Positions 36,963 to 50,089 are shown, counted from the first letter of the stretch. The stretch is 64,000 nt of DNA from Corynebacterium jeikeium (GCF_000738265.1 NZ_JFCQ01000001.1:62001-126000), one strand, 5' to 3'. Numbers and translations: made by a program. The notes: generated by a model from the sequence alone, not told the origin.

Positions 36963-37874
36963 CTACTGCTCGTAGGAATGGGGGCGGCTGGCGAAGGGGT
37001 TGGTGGGAAGGTCAGCTGGGTCGACCGCGAACTTCATGCCCGGCGCGAACTGGCGGGCGGGCGCGCCGTACATCTGCTGTTCCATCAGGTAGTACTCGGC
37101 CATGTACGGCTCGTCGACAGGTTCGGCCAACACGGGGTCGACGGAGAGGTTGGAGGAAAAATCCAGGACCTCTTCGACCGTGCGGAAGGTATCCAACAGC
37201 TTCAGCTGCGCCCACGTCGGCGGCATCAGGGAGATCTTGCGGGAGCGCCAACCATCCAACAGCGTGGAGGGGCGGAACCAACCCGTCGACGTCGCCTCGG
37301 GGGTGCCAGCACTCGTCTGCTGGCCTTCCGGCATGGCGGCGACGAAGAAGGCCGTATCGTAGCGAATCGGCTGTTCCACCGGGGTGACCCAGTTTGCCCA
37401 GGGGCGCAGCAGATCGGAGCGCAGGACCAGGTCGTTGTTGCTCATGAAGTCGGAGAAGCTCAGCTGGTGGTTTTCCAGCAACTTGCGCTCTTCCTGGTAG
37501 GGGGTCGTGTCCTCCACCGGCGAGCCATCGCGGTGGGTGGCCAGCAACGTGCCGCTTTCCTCGAAGGTCTCACGCACCGCCGCACAAACCAGGGCGCGGG
37601 TCATGGATTCCGGCTTCTGCAGGCGCTTGGCCCACCACTTGACCTCCGCGCCCTGCCAGTTGATGGCCGGGGACATGTGGCCATCGCCGTCCACGTCACC
37701 CGGCATATCGCGGGAATCCACCCCGCCGCCTGGGAAAACCGTCATTTCTGCGCAGAACTTCATGGTCGAGGCGCGCTCCTGGACGTACACCTCGATCCCC
37801 GACAACGTATCGCGCAACAGAATCACCGTTGACGCGTGGCGTGGCTGCACTGGGCCCAAACGGTTTTCCTTCAT
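36963..37874 (-). CDS. NUDIX hydrolase with split Nudix box (NUDT19-like)
   Basis: 303 residues. The Nudix box is interrupted: MTVFPGGGVDSRD supplies the GG start, and only about 45 residues later comes ALVCAAVRETFEESG with the REUxEExG half. Such an insertion is known from NUDT19/RP2-type enzymes that cleave CoA esters; that substrate is an inference. TAGACT lies 7 nt before ATG 37874. Position matches Rv3040c. Confidence 0.85.
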   Translation of the reverse strand: MKENRLGPVQPRHASTVILLRDTLSGIEVYVQERASTMKFCAEMTVFPGGGVDSRDMPGDVDGDGHMSPAINWQGAEVKWWAKRLQKPESMTRALVCAAVRETFEESGTLLATHRDGSPVEDTTPYQEERKLLENHQLSFSDFMSNNDLVLRSDLLRPWANWVTPVEQPIRYDTAFFVAAMPEGQQTSAGTPEATSTGWFRPSTLLDGWRSRKISLMPPTWAQLKLLDTFRTVEEVLDFSSNLSVDPVLAEPVDEPYMAEYYLMEQQMYGAPARQFAPGMKFAVDPADLPTNPFASRPHSYEQ

Positions 37875-37887
37875 GGGGCAGAGTCTA
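37872..37887 (-). promoter_or_regulatory. Leaderless promoter -10 of NUDIX-methyltransferase operon
   Basis: TAGACT on the minus strand (37887-37882), 7 nt before ATG 37874. Confidence 0.55.
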
Positions 37888-37899
37888 CCGATCTTCCCG

Positions 37900-38796
37900 C
37901 TATTGATCCCCGCGCGAACGGTGGCTGCCCCGGCGGCTGCGGCTGCGGCGGGCGAACCAGCGGCCGTCCTCGTGCTTAACTTCGATTGGCTGGTGGAAGG
38001 TACGGGTCAGGTTCTCGCTGGTCATTACGTCTTCCAGGATTCCCTGGGCGACGACTTCCCCTTCGTCCAGCAGCAGCGCGTGGGTGAATCCCGGTGGGAT
38101 TTCCTCTACGTGGTGGGTGATCATCACGATCGTCGGGGAGTCCGCGTCCGCCGCTAGATCGGACAGCAGCGCCACCAAGTCCTCGCGACTGCCGAGGTCC
38201 AGCCCCGCACCTGGCTCGTCCAGCAGCAGCAGTTCGGGGTCGTTCATCAGGGCGCGGGCGATCAGCACCCGCTTGCGTTCGCCCTCGCTGAGGGTCCGCC
38301 AGGTCTGTTCGGCCAGGTGGTAGGCGCCGACGCTTTCCAGGATTTCGATGGCGCGCTCGTAGTCCATCTCGTCGTAGTCTTCGCGCCAGCGGCCCATCAC
38401 GTCGTAGCCGGCAGAGATGACGATGTCCGCGACCTTCTCCTCCCCCGGCACGCGCTGCGCCAGCGCGGAGGAACTCATGCCAATCGCGGTGCGCAACTCA
38501 CGCAGATCCACCTTGCCTACTTGTTCGCCCACCAGCTTCACCGTGCCGGTGGTCGGGAACATCTGTGCCGAGGCCAGGCGCATGAGGGTGGTTTTGCCCG
38601 CGCCGTTCGGGCCGACGATGATCCAGCGTTCGTCCAGCTCTACCTGCCAGTCCATCGGCGCCAGGATCGCCCGACCGTCGCGTACGACGGATACGCCGCG
38701 CATGTTGATGATCAGGTCGTCCTCGTCGACCTGGGCGGTTGCCGGGGTGGAAATCAGGTTCGTCACATTGTCGCTCACTCCCCCATGGTGCCTCAT
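37900..38796 (-). CDS. ABC transporter-type ATP-binding protein
   Basis: About 298 residues with Walker A VGPNGAGKTTLM, signature LSEGERKRVLIARAL, Walker B ELLLLDEPGAGLD and the H-loop VMITHHVEE. No membrane partner is adjacent, as for Rv3041c in M. tuberculosis. Similar stand-alone proteins (YlmA/ModF-like) may not be transporters. The C-terminus is basic (RRSRSRRGSHRSRGD). The start is unsettled: ATG 38796, GTG 38778 or ATG 38823; none has a -10 at 7 nt. Confidence 0.85.
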   Translation of the reverse strand: MRHHGGVSDNVTNLISTPATAQVDEDDLIINMRGVSVVRDGRAILAPMDWQVELDERWIIVGPNGAGKTTLMRLASAQMFPTTGTVKLVGEQVGKVDLRELRTAIGMSSSALAQRVPGEEKVADIVISAGYDVMGRWREDYDEMDYERAIEILESVGAYHLAEQTWRTLSEGERKRVLIARALMNDPELLLLDEPGAGLDLGSREDLVALLSDLAADADSPTIVMITHHVEEIPPGFTHALLLDEGEVVAQGILEDVMTSENLTRTFHQPIEVKHEDGRWFARRSRSRRGSHRSRGDQ

Positions 38797-38894
38797 AATC
38801 CGCGCGAAGTGTGCCAACAACATAGGCTTGCTGTGTAAGCACCAACACCAACTGCCTACGGATTCACCAACTGCCATTTGAAGGAGCTTCCCCC

Positions 38895-40919
38895 ATGACC
38901 GGCCGCCTCGGCATCGACCACATCTCCCCCGTTATCTCCCACGGAGCTACCCCCGCCAAGGCCATCGTCGGCCAGGTCTTTCCGGTCAGCGCCAGCGTCT
39001 GGCGCGAGGGGCACGATGCTATATCTGCCACCCTTGTCGTCCGCCGCCCCGCCGGCGCCGAGGGCGGTCGCGCGAAGATCACCATGTCGCCCGACCCTGA
39101 TGACGTCGACCGTCGCCATGCCGTGTTCGTTCCTGATGTGCCGGGTATGTGGACCTTTCGTGTTGACGCCTGGTCGGATCCAGCTGCCACATGGTTCAAC
39201 GCAATCACCAAGAAGGTAGCCGCGGGTCAGGATGCACAAGCCCTGGCGAACGATTTTGAGGTCGGCGCGCGGCTGTTCGAGCGGGCGTCGGAAAAAGCTT
39301 CCCGCAAGCACCGCGAGCTGGTGGCCTCCGTTCCGGGACAGCTGCGTGATGAATCCTTGAGCGTCGACGAACGCCTTGCCACCGCCCTGTCCGCCGAGGT
39401 GCGCGAAGCGTTGGAGAAGCGCCCGCTGCGCGACCTGCTGACCCGTGGTCCGGAGTTCCACGTGCTGGTGGAGGAAAAGACCGCTGGTGTGGGCGCGTGG
39501 TATGAGATGTTCCCCCGTTCCACCGGCGGTTGGGATGCCGAGGGCAACCCGGTGCACGGCACTTTCGCCACCGCAGCTGCCGACCTGCCGCGCATCGCGG
39601 GCATGGGCTTCGACGTGGTGTACCTGCCGCCAATCCACCCGATCGGCGAGATCAACCGCAAGGGCAAGAACAACACTCTGACCCCCACCCCGGAGGACGT
39701 CGGCTCTCCGTGGGCTATCGGCTCCAAGGATGGCGGACACGAGGCCGTCCACCCGAGCCTGGGCACTGTCGCGGACTTCGAGGATTTCGTCGCGGCGGCC
39801 AACGACCAGGGGCTGAAGGTGGCTCTGGATCTGGCGCTGCAGTGCGCCCCCGACCACCCGTGGGCGCAGCAACACCCAGAATGGTTCACCGTACTGCCGG
39901 ACGGCACCATCGCCTACGCGGAGAACCCGCCGAAGAAGTACCAGGACATCTACCCGCTGAACTTCGACAACGACCCCGAGGGGCTGTACCACGCAGTGCT
40001 GAAGGTCGTGCGCCTATGGATAGGCCGCGGCGTGCGAATCTTCCGCGTGGATAACCCGCACACCAAACCCGCTAATTTCTGGCAGTGGCTGATCGCCGAG
40101 ATCCACGCCACCGACCCGGACGTGGTCTTCCTCTCCGAGGCCTTCACTCGCCCGGCGCGCCTGTACGGCCTGGCCAAGGCCGGTTTCACGCAGTCCTACA
40201 GCTACTTCACGTGGAAGACCACCAAGGCAGAACTGGAAGAGTTCGCCGGGGACATCGCCAACTACGCCGACGTTTTCCGCCCGAACTTGTTCGTCAACAC
40301 TCCGGACATTCTGCACGAATCCCTGCAGACCGGTGGCCGGGCGATGTTCGCCATCCGTGCTGCCCTGGCCTCCACCATGTCCCCACTGTGGGGCGTGTAC
40401 TCCGGCTTTGAGATCTACGAATCCACACCGGTCCACGCAGGTTCGGAAGAGTACCTGGACTCCGAGAAGTACGAGCTGCGCCCGCGCGACTACTCCGTCG
40501 ACAACTGCGCTGAATGGATCAGGGATCTGAACCTGTGGCGTCAAGAAAACCCGGCACTACAGCAACAGCGCACCCTGCGCTTGCACGAAACGACGAGCGA
40601 CGACCTCATCGCGTATTCGAAGGTCGACGGTGTGACCGGCAATGCGGTCCTGGTTGTGGTGAACCTGAACCCGAACGCGATCGTCGAGGGATCCGTGAAC
40701 CTGGATACCGAGGCTCTTGGCCTGGGCAAGCCGGAAGACGCGCACTTCGAGGTCACCGACCTACCGACCAACCAAACCTACACCTGGGGCGCCAACAACT
40801 ACGTGCGACTGGACCCGGATTTCCAGGTGGCGCACATCTTCCGCCTGCCCACCCTTGGTGAGGGTGAGCGCGAGCGCGTATGCATGCGAGCCCAGGAAGA
40901 ATACGATCCCCGCAGGTAG
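38895..40919 (+). CDS. glgE: Maltose-1-phosphate maltosyltransferase
   Basis: Transfers maltose from alpha-maltose 1-phosphate onto alpha-1,4-glucan (GH13_3). 674 residues. The nucleophile Asp386 ([12 protein letters not shown]) and acid/base Glu415 ([10 protein letters not shown]) are spaced 29 apart, as in characterised GlgE. The N-terminal beta-sandwich ([16 protein letters not shown]) is present. It has a true leader: AAGGAG lies 8 nt before ATG 38895. glgB follows after 11 bp. Confidence 0.97.
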   Translation: MTGRLGIDHISPVISHGATPAKAIVGQVFPVSASVWREGHDAISATLVVRRPAGAEGGRAKITMSPDPDDVDRRHAVFVPDVPGMWTFRVDAWSDPAATWFNAITKKVAAGQDAQALANDFEVGARLFERASEKASRKHRELVASVPGQLRDESLSVDERLATALSAEVREALEKRPLRDLLTRGPEFHVLVEEKTAGVGAWYEMFPRSTGGWDAEGNPVHGTFATAAADLPRIAGMGFDVVYLPPIHPIGEINRKGKNNTLTPTPEDVGSPWAIGSKDGGHEAVHPSLGTVADFEDFVAAANDQGLKVALDLALQCAPDHPWAQQHPEWFTVLPDGTIAYAENPPKKYQDIYPLNFDNDPEGLYHAVLKVVRLWIGRGVRIFRVDNPHTKPANFWQWLIAEIHATDPDVVFLSEAFTRPARLYGLAKAGFTQSYSYFTWKTTKAELEEFAGDIANYADVFRPNLFVNTPDILHESLQTGGRAMFAIRAALASTMSPLWGVYSGFEIYESTPVHAGSEEYLDSEKYELRPRDYSVDNCAEWIRDLNLWRQENPALQQQRTLRLHETTSDDLIAYSKVDGVTGNAVLVVVNLNPNAIVEGSVNLDTEALGLGKPEDAHFEVTDLPTNQTYTWGANNYVRLDPDFQVAHIFRLPTLGEGERERVCMRAQEEYDPRR

Positions 40920-40933
40920 AATCGTCGGGTATG
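40917..40933 (+). promoter_or_regulatory. Possible internal leaderless promoter of glgB
   Basis: TAGAAT (40917-40922) includes the TAG stop codon of glgE and lies 8 nt before ATG 40931. It could allow glgB to be transcribed apart from glgE. Confidence 0.4.
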
Positions 40934-43066
40934 AACCACGATTACCACCGGCTCGCAGAACGTAGGCACCACGCTCCACACGATGTACTAGGAGCACACG
41001 ACGACGGCGACGGAACCACCACCATCCGTACCGTGCAATGCGGGGCGGAATCCGTGGCCGTACGCATCAACGGTGGCGAGCCTCTGCCGATGGCGCCGGC
41101 GGAGGAATACCCGGCGCTGTTCAGTGTGAACGTGGACTACTTCGTGGACACCTACACCTTCGAAGTCACCTGGGCCGGTGGCAACACCTCCACCCTGGAG
41201 GATCCCTACCGCCACCTGCCTACGGTTGGCGACCTGGATCGTTACCTCATCGGTGAGGGTCGCCACGAAGAGCTGTGGAAGGTCCTCGGCGCGCACCCAG
41301 TGGACGGCGGCGTGGCGTTTTCCGTATGGGCACCGCACGCCGCGGGAGTGTCCGTGATCGGCGACTTCAACGGTTGGAACGCCAACCAACACCCCATGCG
41401 TGCGCTGGGCAGCAGCGGAATCTGGGAGCTGTGGCTTCCGGGGGTAGGCGCCGGTGCCCGCTACAAGTTCTCCATCACCACCGGTGACGGCGTGCGCCTA
41501 GATAAGGCCGATCCGATGGCACGCCTGGCTGAGCCCGCCCCCGCTACCGCCTCCATCGTGGTGGCTGACAGCGAGTTCACCTGGTCCGACGACGAATGGA
41601 TGGCTCACCGCGCCGCGACCGGCGTTGACGAGACCATGAGCATCTACGAGATGCACCTGGGCAGCTGGCGCAAGGGGCGCAGCTACCGGGACCTGGCCGT
41701 GGAGCTGGTGGAATACGTACAGAACCTGGGTTACACCCACGTAGAGCTGATGGGTGTGTCCGAGCACCCCTTCGAACCCTCGTGGGGCTACCAGGTCACC
41801 AGCTACTACGCGCCGAACAACCGCTACGGCGGGCCGGACGATCTGCGCTACCTGATCGATTCCCTGCACCGCGCCGGCATCGGCGTGATTATGGACTGGG
41901 TTCCCGGGCACTTCCCCAAGGACGGCTGGGCGCTGGGCCGCTTCGACGGCGAGGCCTGCTACGAGCACCCCGATCCTCGCCGCGGCGAGCAGCCGGACTG
42001 GGGCACCTACGTCTTCGACTTCGGTCGTAACGAGGTCCGCAACTTCCTGGTGGCCAACGCTTTGTACTGGTGCAAGGAGTTCCACATCGACGGCCTGCGC
42101 GTGGATGCCGTGGCCTCGATGCTGTACCTGGACTACTCTCGCGACGACTGGCTGCCCAACGAGTTCGGTGGACGCGAAAACCTGGATGCCGTGGAGTTCC
42201 TGAAGGAAATGAATGCCACCGTGCACCGCGAATGCCCGGGCTCGCTGACGATCGCCGAAGAGTCGACTTCCTGGCCCGGCGTGACAGCCCCCACCCACGA
42301 GGGCGGCCTGGGATTCAGCCTGAAGTGGAATATGGGCTGGATGCACGACAGCCTGGAGTACATCCAGCGCGACCCGGCCTACCGCAGCTACCACCACAAC
42401 GAGATCACGTTCTCCATGGTCTACGCCTACTCCGAGAACTATGTGCTGCCGATCAGCCACGACGAGGTCGTGCACGGCAAGGGCACCCTGTGGTCGCGCA
42501 TGCCCGCCGATTCCGCCTGGGACAAGGCCGCCATGGTGCGCAGCTACCTGGCTTTCATGTGGGCGCACCCGGGCAAGAAGCTGCTGTTCCAGGGACAGGA
42601 ATGGGGGCAGACTAAGGAGTGGAACGAGTCCCGCGGCCTGGACTGGCAGGACATGGAAGGCTGGGAGGGCGAATACCACCGCGGCCTCAGCGCCCTGACT
42701 AGCCAGCTAAATAAGCTCTACCACTCCGAGCCCGCGCTGGGACAGGACCACTCCCCGGAGGGCTTCCAGTGGATCGCCAGCGACGACTCGACCAATAACG
42801 TTCTTTCCTTCATTCGACGCCACCGTGGGCGCGAACTGGCGTGCGTCGTTAACTTCTCGGGCACAACCCAGGAGAACTACCGCATCGGCCTGCCGCGGGC
42901 CGGAACGTGGCGCGAGGTACTGAATACGGACGATGTGCAGTACGAGGGCGCCGGGCGCGTCAGCGGTGATCTGCACACCGAAGACACCGGTTCGCACGGC
43001 ATGGCCACTTCCGCCGTGCTGCAGATCCCGGCGCACTCCGCGCGTTGGTTCGTGCTGGAGGGCTAA
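40931..43066 (+). CDS. glgB: 1,4-alpha-glucan branching enzyme
   Basis: Forms alpha-1,6 branches in glycogen. 711 residues: N-terminal CBM48 region ([30 protein letters not shown]), then the GH13 barrel with nucleophile Asp392 ([11 protein letters not shown]) and acid Glu443 ([12 protein letters not shown]), and [20 protein letters not shown] near the substrate site. ATG 40931 is 11 bp after the glgE stop. The frame extends upstream inside glgE, but homology starts here. Confidence 0.97.
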   Translation: MNHDYHRLAERRHHAPHDVLGAHDDGDGTTTIRTVQCGAESVAVRINGGEPLPMAPAEEYPALFSVNVDYFVDTYTFEVTWAGGNTSTLEDPYRHLPTVGDLDRYLIGEGRHEELWKVLGAHPVDGGVAFSVWAPHAAGVSVIGDFNGWNANQHPMRALGSSGIWELWLPGVGAGARYKFSITTGDGVRLDKADPMARLAEPAPATASIVVADSEFTWSDDEWMAHRAATGVDETMSIYEMHLGSWRKGRSYRDLAVELVEYVQNLGYTHVELMGVSEHPFEPSWGYQVTSYYAPNNRYGGPDDLRYLIDSLHRAGIGVIMDWVPGHFPKDGWALGRFDGEACYEHPDPRRGEQPDWGTYVFDFGRNEVRNFLVANALYWCKEFHIDGLRVDAVASMLYLDYSRDDWLPNEFGGRENLDAVEFLKEMNATVHRECPGSLTIAEESTSWPGVTAPTHEGGLGFSLKWNMGWMHDSLEYIQRDPAYRSYHHNEITFSMVYAYSENYVLPISHDEVVHGKGTLWSRMPADSAWDKAAMVRSYLAFMWAHPGKKLLFQGQEWGQTKEWNESRGLDWQDMEGWEGEYHRGLSALTSQLNKLYHSEPALGQDHSPEGFQWIASDDSTNNVLSFIRRHRGRELACVVNFSGTTQENYRIGLPRAGTWREVLNTDDVQYEGAGRVSGDLHTEDTGSHGMATSAVLQIPAHSARWFVLEG

Positions 43067-43077
43067 GCCCGGCTCAG

Positions 43078-43101
43078 CACTCGCGGCCACGGCGGCGAGT
43101 G
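43078..43101 (+). terminator. Weak hairpin after glgB
   Basis: Seven-bp stem CACTCGC (43078-43084) and GCGAGTG (43095-43101), just downstream of glgB and before the convergent thioredoxin-fold gene. No U-tract; a Rho-dependent end is equally possible. Confidence 0.3.
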
Positions 43102-43169
43102 TCGCGCCTGAGGTGGCGAGCGTCAGCGCCGGTGCTTGCGCCGCCCGCGCGCCTGGCTGGCGATGGCGT

Positions 43170-44207
43170 CTAGAACAGCGCGGAGGCCATGCGGGTGCGC
43201 CCGGCGATGACCTCCGGGTCCGCCGGGTCGAAAAGGCTGAATAGCTCGAGCAGGCGAGCCTTCGCCTGCTTTTTGTGATCCGCGCTTCCCTCGGCGGAGG
43301 GGCGCAGCTCCTCGATCAGCAGGTCGAAAGCCTGGGGCTTGTCCCCGGCCAGCAGCAGACGATCGGATTCCGCGAACTCGTCCCCGCCCATGGACAGTCG
43401 CTGCATCAACAAGGCGTTGGCACGCGCCGCGCGGGCCTCGGCTACGAGCTCTTCGTCGGCCTGTGCGGGGTGGGCAAGGATGGCGTCATACTCCTCAATG
43501 GCGCCCGCATAGTCCTCTTGCTCTAGCTTCTCGGCGGCCGCAACCAAGCGGGGATCGCCTGCGTCCGGATCTGGGTTAGCAGCGTCCGCGCCCGCACCAA
43601 CGCCACCGCCGGTCGCGTTGGCCGGGTCCTCCTCCGGCGCCAGACCGCGCAGTTTGCCGTCTACAGCCTGCACGACCGCATCGACCCAGCCGTGCAGCTG
43701 GGCGGCGGGCTGGCCTCCCTCGAAGTTGGTCAGCGGGCGACCAGCGGCCAGCGCGATGACGGTCGGGATCGCCTGCACGCCGAAGGCCTGAGCGACCTCC
43801 GGGGTGGCATCCACATCCACATAGCGGAACAGCCACTTAGTGGGCGCCTGCTGGGACTCGGCCAGGTTGGTGAAGTCCTGGCGCATCTGCTCCGAAGCCT
43901 CCGAGCGGGTGGAGCCGAGCAACACCACCACCGGCACCTGGGTAGAGCGCACCACCAGGTCAAACTCGAAGTTTTCCGGGGTGATCGTGCTAACGAAAGT
44001 CACAGGCCCTGCAGCGCCCGGGGCGCCTGCGCTCGGCTGGCCGGGTGCTCCCTGCGCCCGTGCAGTCTGAGCCGACTGAGCCGCCTGGGCCGCCTGAGCT
44101 TGTGCGGCCTGCGCCTGCGCGCGCTGCTCAGCTTGCTGCTTAACCGCACCCAGATCCACAGCCCCGGCCACGAAACGCGACGGAGGGATATTGGAAGGAT
44201 TAGTCAC
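43170..44207 (-). CDS. Thioredoxin-fold/TPR protein, CnoX (YbbN)-like
   Basis: 345 residues. An Ala/Gln-rich N-terminus (residues ~20-65) precedes a thioredoxin fold (VVVLLGSTRSEASEQM, WLFRYVDVDATPEVA, GVQAIPTVIALAAGRP) and a C-terminal tetratricopeptide-like region. The usual CxxC is replaced by STRS, so it cannot be a dithiol oxidoreductase. By family it is likely a co-chaperone like YbbN; Rv1324 is the counterpart near glgB in M. tuberculosis. The GTG start 44207 has AAAGGA 9 nt upstream. Confidence 0.82.
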   Translation of the reverse strand: MTNPSNIPPSRFVAGAVDLGAVKQQAEQRAQAQAAQAQAAQAAQSAQTARAQGAPGQPSAGAPGAAGPVTFVSTITPENFEFDLVVRSTQVPVVVLLGSTRSEASEQMRQDFTNLAESQQAPTKWLFRYVDVDATPEVAQAFGVQAIPTVIALAAGRPLTNFEGGQPAAQLHGWVDAVVQAVDGKLRGLAPEEDPANATGGGVGAGADAANPDPDAGDPRLVAAAEKLEQEDYAGAIEEYDAILAHPAQADEELVAEARAARANALLMQRLSMGGDEFAESDRLLLAGDKPQAFDLLIEELRPSAEGSADHKKQAKARLLELFSLFDPADPEVIAGRTRMASALF

Positions 44208-44287
44208 CTTGAAGTGTCCTTTCTGCTTGGCAACCCACGCACCGCGCGGGCGAAAATGATCGCCGGTTTAAGGCCAAAGCTGGCTTC

Positions 44288-45013
44288 CTAGAAAAGCCGC
44301 AGCTCCGAGGAATCCGTTCCCCGCATTGCTTCATAGTCCAGGGTAACGCACCGGAAACCGCGGTCCTCCGCCAGTGTGCGGGCCTGCGGCTTGATCTCCT
44401 GCGCGGCGAACACGCCCTGCACCGGGGCTAGGAGTTCGTCGCGGTTCAACAGCTCCACGTAGCGGGTCAACTGCTCCACGCCGTCGATGCCACCGCGGCG
44501 CTTGATCTCCACCGCCACCGTGGCGCCCGTCGAGTCCTTGGACAGGATGTCCACCGGACCGATCGCCGTCGGGTACTCGCGGCGGACCAAAGAGAAGCCT
44601 TCGCCCAAAATCTCGATCTGCTCCGCCAGTAGCTCCTGCAGGTGCGCCTCCACGCCATCCTTAACCAGACCCGGGTCCTCCCCCAGGTCGTGCTCCGTAT
44701 CTGAGAAGATCTCGAAGATCTGGATTCGCAGCTGCTCCCCCTTTGGATTCGTGACGATCCACAGCTGCTCGACCCCTTCGTTCTCTAGTTCCGAATACTC
44801 CGTAGGGGCGTCACCACCATCAAAAGAGTTAGCCTCGACAACCTCGAGGGAACACGGCGGCATCATCCAGTTGAGCGGCTTGTACGCGCGATCGTCGGCA
44901 TGGATCGAAACGGAACCATCAGCCTTGATCAGGATCAAGCGATCGGCGGGAGGCAGGTGAGCCTCCAAGCGACCAACGTAATCGACACAGCAGCGAGCAA
45001 TGACTAAGCGCAT
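44288..45013 (-). CDS. nucS: Mismatch-specific endonuclease NucS (EndoMS)
   Basis: Cuts both strands at mismatches in the non-canonical mismatch repair of actinobacteria and archaea. 241 residues: N-terminal DNA-binding domain and C-terminal nuclease with Asp155 (GPVDILS), Glu169 and Lys171 (VAVEIKRR). It ends in RLF, resembling the C-terminal beta-clamp-binding motif known for corynebacterial and mycobacterial NucS. The start at ATG 45013 is supported by TAGGCT 8 nt upstream. Confidence 0.96.
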   Translation of the reverse strand: MRLVIARCCVDYVGRLEAHLPPADRLILIKADGSVSIHADDRAYKPLNWMMPPCSLEVVEANSFDGGDAPTEYSELENEGVEQLWIVTNPKGEQLRIQIFEIFSDTEHDLGEDPGLVKDGVEAHLQELLAEQIEILGEGFSLVRREYPTAIGPVDILSKDSTGATVAVEIKRRGGIDGVEQLTRYVELLNRDELLAPVQGVFAAQEIKPQARTLAEDRGFRCVTLDYEAMRGTDSSELRLF

Positions 45014-45027
45014 GGTTGTTCAGCCTA
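45011..45027 (-). promoter_or_regulatory. Leaderless promoter -10 of nucS
   Basis: TAGGCT on the minus strand (45027-45022), 8 nt before ATG 45013. Confidence 0.45.
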
Positions 45028-45049
45028 CGCTACTGCGGCCAACGGCGAA

Positions 45050-45469
45050 TCAATGACGGGGTATGCGGCGCTCAGAGGGGGCGGATTCCAACCACGAAAC
45101 CAGGGCAGTATCGCCGGAGCTATCCAGGGCGATCTCCCAGTGAGTACTGCGGTGAACAACCTCAACGACGTGGACGTGATCCTCTAGGAAAGCCGACTCG
45201 CGCGGCGTGATGTCTCGGCGGGACACGATGCTGGTGCCCAGACGGGTCAACACAACGTCGGAGGCGGGACGCAGGCTACGCAACTTATAGAACTTCGCGG
45301 CCTGTCCCGAATACTTCAAAATCCCGTGGCGCCAATGCCTGCCATCGGAATTCGGCAGGCGTCGCACAACCACGGGATAGCCCTGGGAACGCAGCGTAAA
45401 AAAACGCCACAGCACAGCGATGACAACGAACAGCGCCACCGCCGCAAGGAAATACAACAACCACGCCAT
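45050..45469 (-). CDS. DUF2550 membrane protein
   Basis: 139 residues. One N-terminal transmembrane helix (WLLYFLAAVALFVVIAVLW) and a soluble domain with conserved HGILKYSG and SRRDITPRESAFL. This family sits next to atpC in mycobacteria (Rv1312) and corynebacteria; its function is unknown. TAGGTT lies 6 nt before ATG 45469, so it may have its own promoter; a strong terminator separates it from the atp operon. Confidence 0.85.
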   Translation of the reverse strand: MAWLLYFLAAVALFVVIAVLWRFFTLRSQGYPVVVRRLPNSDGRHWRHGILKYSGQAAKFYKLRSLRPASDVVLTRLGTSIVSRRDITPRESAFLEDHVHVVEVVHRSTHWEIALDSSGDTALVSWLESAPSERRIPRH

Positions 45470-45500
45470 ACATTTAACCTACAGGCATGGAGGGGTTTTA

Positions 45501-45547
45501 GATAAAGCAAAACGGATCTCGCTTAAGAATTAAGCGGGACCCGTTTT
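45501..45547 (-). terminator. Intrinsic terminator of the atp operon
   Basis: Long stem (AAAACGG-TC-CGCTTAA at 45509-45526 paired with TTAAGCG-GA-CCGTTTT at 45530-45547, two mismatches) with a 3-nt loop, ending on the minus strand in TTTTGCTTT. It lies 23 bp after the atpC stop. Confidence 0.9.
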
Positions 45548-45569
45548 AAAAGGGACTTAAAAGCTAGTT

Positions 45570-45944
45570 CTAGCTTGCGTCCAAACGCTTCACAGCGCGC
45601 AGCTCGGACTCGGCGACGGCCTTCTCGTGCTCAGTCTCAGCGGACTGTACGCGAGCCTCGGCATCCGCAACGTCGACCTCGTTGGCCCACGTTGCAGAAT
45701 CCGCCAGGATGGTGATCTTCTTGTCGGACACGGACAGGAACCCGCCCTGTACCGCCGCGACCAGCTTCTCACCGGTGTTGGTCCGAATGGTAACGACGCC
45801 GTTCTCGACCAGCTGGCCGAGCAGGGGCTCGTGACCAGGGAGCACGCCGATCTCGCCCTCAGTGGTCTGCGCGGTAACGGACGTTGCGGTACCAACCCAC
45901 AGCGGACGTTCCACGGAAACCAGTTGTGCGGCAATCTCAGCCAT
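45570..45944 (-). CDS. atpC: ATP synthase F1 epsilon subunit
   Basis: Epsilon subunit of the F1 central stalk, which couples rotation and restrains ATP hydrolysis. 124 residues with the N-terminal beta-barrel ([20 protein letters not shown]) and a C-terminal helix ([20 protein letters not shown]). Last gene of the atp operon, 12 bp after atpD, with an AAGGGG Shine-Dalgarno. Confidence 0.97.
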   Translation of the reverse strand: MAEIAAQLVSVERPLWVGTATSVTAQTTEGEIGVLPGHEPLLGQLVENGVVTIRTNTGEKLVAAVQGGFLSVSDKKITILADSATWANEVDVADAEARVQSAETEHEKAVAESELRAVKRLDAS

Positions 45945-45956
45945 GTGCTTAACCCC

Positions 45957-48385
<2,429 letters not shown>

Positions 48386-48451
48386 AACTATCGCCTCCCT
48401 TCTGTTTCATTAATGTTCTTGGTGGTCACTGTGCTCACTTACCTTCCGCAG

Positions 48452-50089
48452 TTACTTTGCTTTGCGGGAGACAGTGATCTGAGACTTCGAGACCTCGTCG
48501 TCGCTGAGCGGACGAGCCTCAGGCTCGTTGATGACGGGGGTGCCATCGGTGGTCTGGAAGCCCTGCTTGAATTCGCGAACAGCACCGGCCAGCTCGGCCT
48601 TGGACTCGTCGTTGAACGGGGTGCCACCCTTGATCTGCTCGTACACACCGCTGTGGTTAGCGTGCAGAGTCTCCAGCAGCTCGGCCTCGAAGCGGCGAAC
48701 GTCCTCGACCGGAACGTCGTCGAACTCGCCCTCGCCAGCCAGGTAGATGGAAACCATCTGATCCTCGACGGACTGCGGCTGGGTTTCCTTCTGCTTCAGC
48801 AGCTCGACCAGGCGCTTACCGCGCTCCAGCTGTGCCTTGGAAGCCGGGTCCAGGTCGGAAGCGAAGGCTGCGAAGGCCTCCAGGTCGCGGTATGCGGCCA
48901 GGTCCAGACGCAGGGAGCCGGAAACCTTCTTCATGCCCTTGGTCTGTGCGGCGCCACCAACACGGGAGACGGACACACCAACGTTGATAGCCGGTCGGAC
49001 GCCCTGGTTGAACAGGTCGGACTCCAGGAACACCTGACCGTCGGTAATGGAAATAACGTTGGTGGGAATGAAGGCGGAAACGTCGTTTGCCTTCGTCTCG
49101 ATGATCGGCAGTGCCGTCAAGGAACCGCCACCCAGCTCATCGTTGAGCTTCGCAGCGCGCTCCAGCAGACGGGAGTGCAGGTAGAACACGTCACCCGGGT
49201 AAGCCTCGCGGCCCGGCGGACGACGCAGCAGCAGGGAGATCGCACGGTAGGCCTCTGCCTGCTTGGTCAGATCATCGTAGATAACCAGAACGTGCTTGCC
49301 CTGGTACATCCAGTGCTGACCCAGTGCGGCGCCGGTGAACGGTGCCAGCCACTTGAAGCCGGCGGAGTCGGATGCCGGTGCTGCCACGATGGTGGTGTAT
49401 TCCAGCGCGCCGTGGTCCTCCAGGGTCTTCCGGATCGAGGCGATCGTGGAGCCCTTCTGGCCGACGGCAACGTAGATGCAGCGAACCTGCTGCTTCGGGT
49501 CGCCGGTTGCCCAGTTGTCGCGCTGGTTCAGGATGGTGTCGATGCAGACCGAGGTCTTACCGGTCTTGCGGTCGCCAATGATCAGCTGGCGCTGACCACG
49601 GCCAATCGGGGTCATTGCGTCGATAGCCTTGATGCCGGTCTGCATCGGCTCCTCGACGGGCTGACGCATCAGGACGGAGGGCGCCTGGAGTTCGAGGGCG
49701 CGTTCTTCCTCGGACTCGATGTCGCCCAGGCCGTCGATGGCCTGACCCAGTGGGTTGATAACGCGGCCGAGGAACTTCTCCCCGACCGGGATGGACAGGA
49801 CCTCGCCGGTCCTCTTGACCTCGTCGCCCTCCTTGAGGGTCTCGAAGTTACCCAGGATCACGACGCCGACGGTGTCGGTGTCGAGGTTCTGTGCGACGCC
49901 AATCACGCCGCCTGGGAACTCGAGTAGCTCGTTAGCCATCACAGAGGGCATGCCGCTTACCTGGGCAATACCGTCTGCAGCCGCCGTGACCACGCCGACC
50001 TCCTCGCGGGAGGCCTCCGGGGAGTAGCTCGAGGTGTAGTTCGCAATCGCGCTACGGATCTCGTCGGAGGAGATCGTCAGCTCCGCCAT
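48452..50089 (-). CDS. atpA: ATP synthase F1 alpha subunit
   Basis: Non-catalytic nucleotide-binding subunit of F1. 545 residues with P-loop [17 protein letters not shown], the [11 protein letters not shown] segment and the [17 protein letters not shown] signature. ATG 50089 ([13 protein letters not shown]) is preferred to the frame start at 50122. A C-terminal extension beyond the E. coli protein (513) ends in [12 protein letters not shown]. Confidence 0.98.
   Translation of the reverse strand: MAELTISSDEIRSAIANYTSSYSPEASREEVGVVTAAADGIAQVSGMPSVMANELLEFPGGVIGVAQNLDTDTVGVVILGNFETLKEGDEVKRTGEVLSIPVGEKFLGRVINPLGQAIDGLGDIESEEERALELQAPSVLMRQPVEEPMQTGIKAIDAMTPIGRGQRQLIIGDRKTGKTSVCIDTILNQRDNWATGDPKQQVRCIYVAVGQKGSTIASIRKTLEDHGALEYTTIVAAPASDSAGFKWLAPFTGAALGQHWMYQGKHVLVIYDDLTKQAEAYRAISLLLRRPPGREAYPGDVFYLHSRLLERAAKLNDELGGGSLTALPIIETKANDVSAFIPTNVISITDGQVFLESDLFNQGVRPAINVGVSVSRVGGAAQTKGMKKVSGSLRLDLAAYRDLEAFAAFASDLDPASKAQLERGKRLVELLKQKETQPQSVEDQMVSIYLAGEGEFDDVPVEDVRRFEAELLETLHANHSGVYEQIKGGTPFNDESKAELAGAVREFKQGFQTTDGTPVINEPEARPLSDDEVSKSQITVSRKAK

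Noticed and set aside
48413-49927. 504-codon plus-strand ORF antisense to atpA
   Set aside because: Same codon-bias effect; composition is that of a reverse-complemented gene and no promoter is seen.
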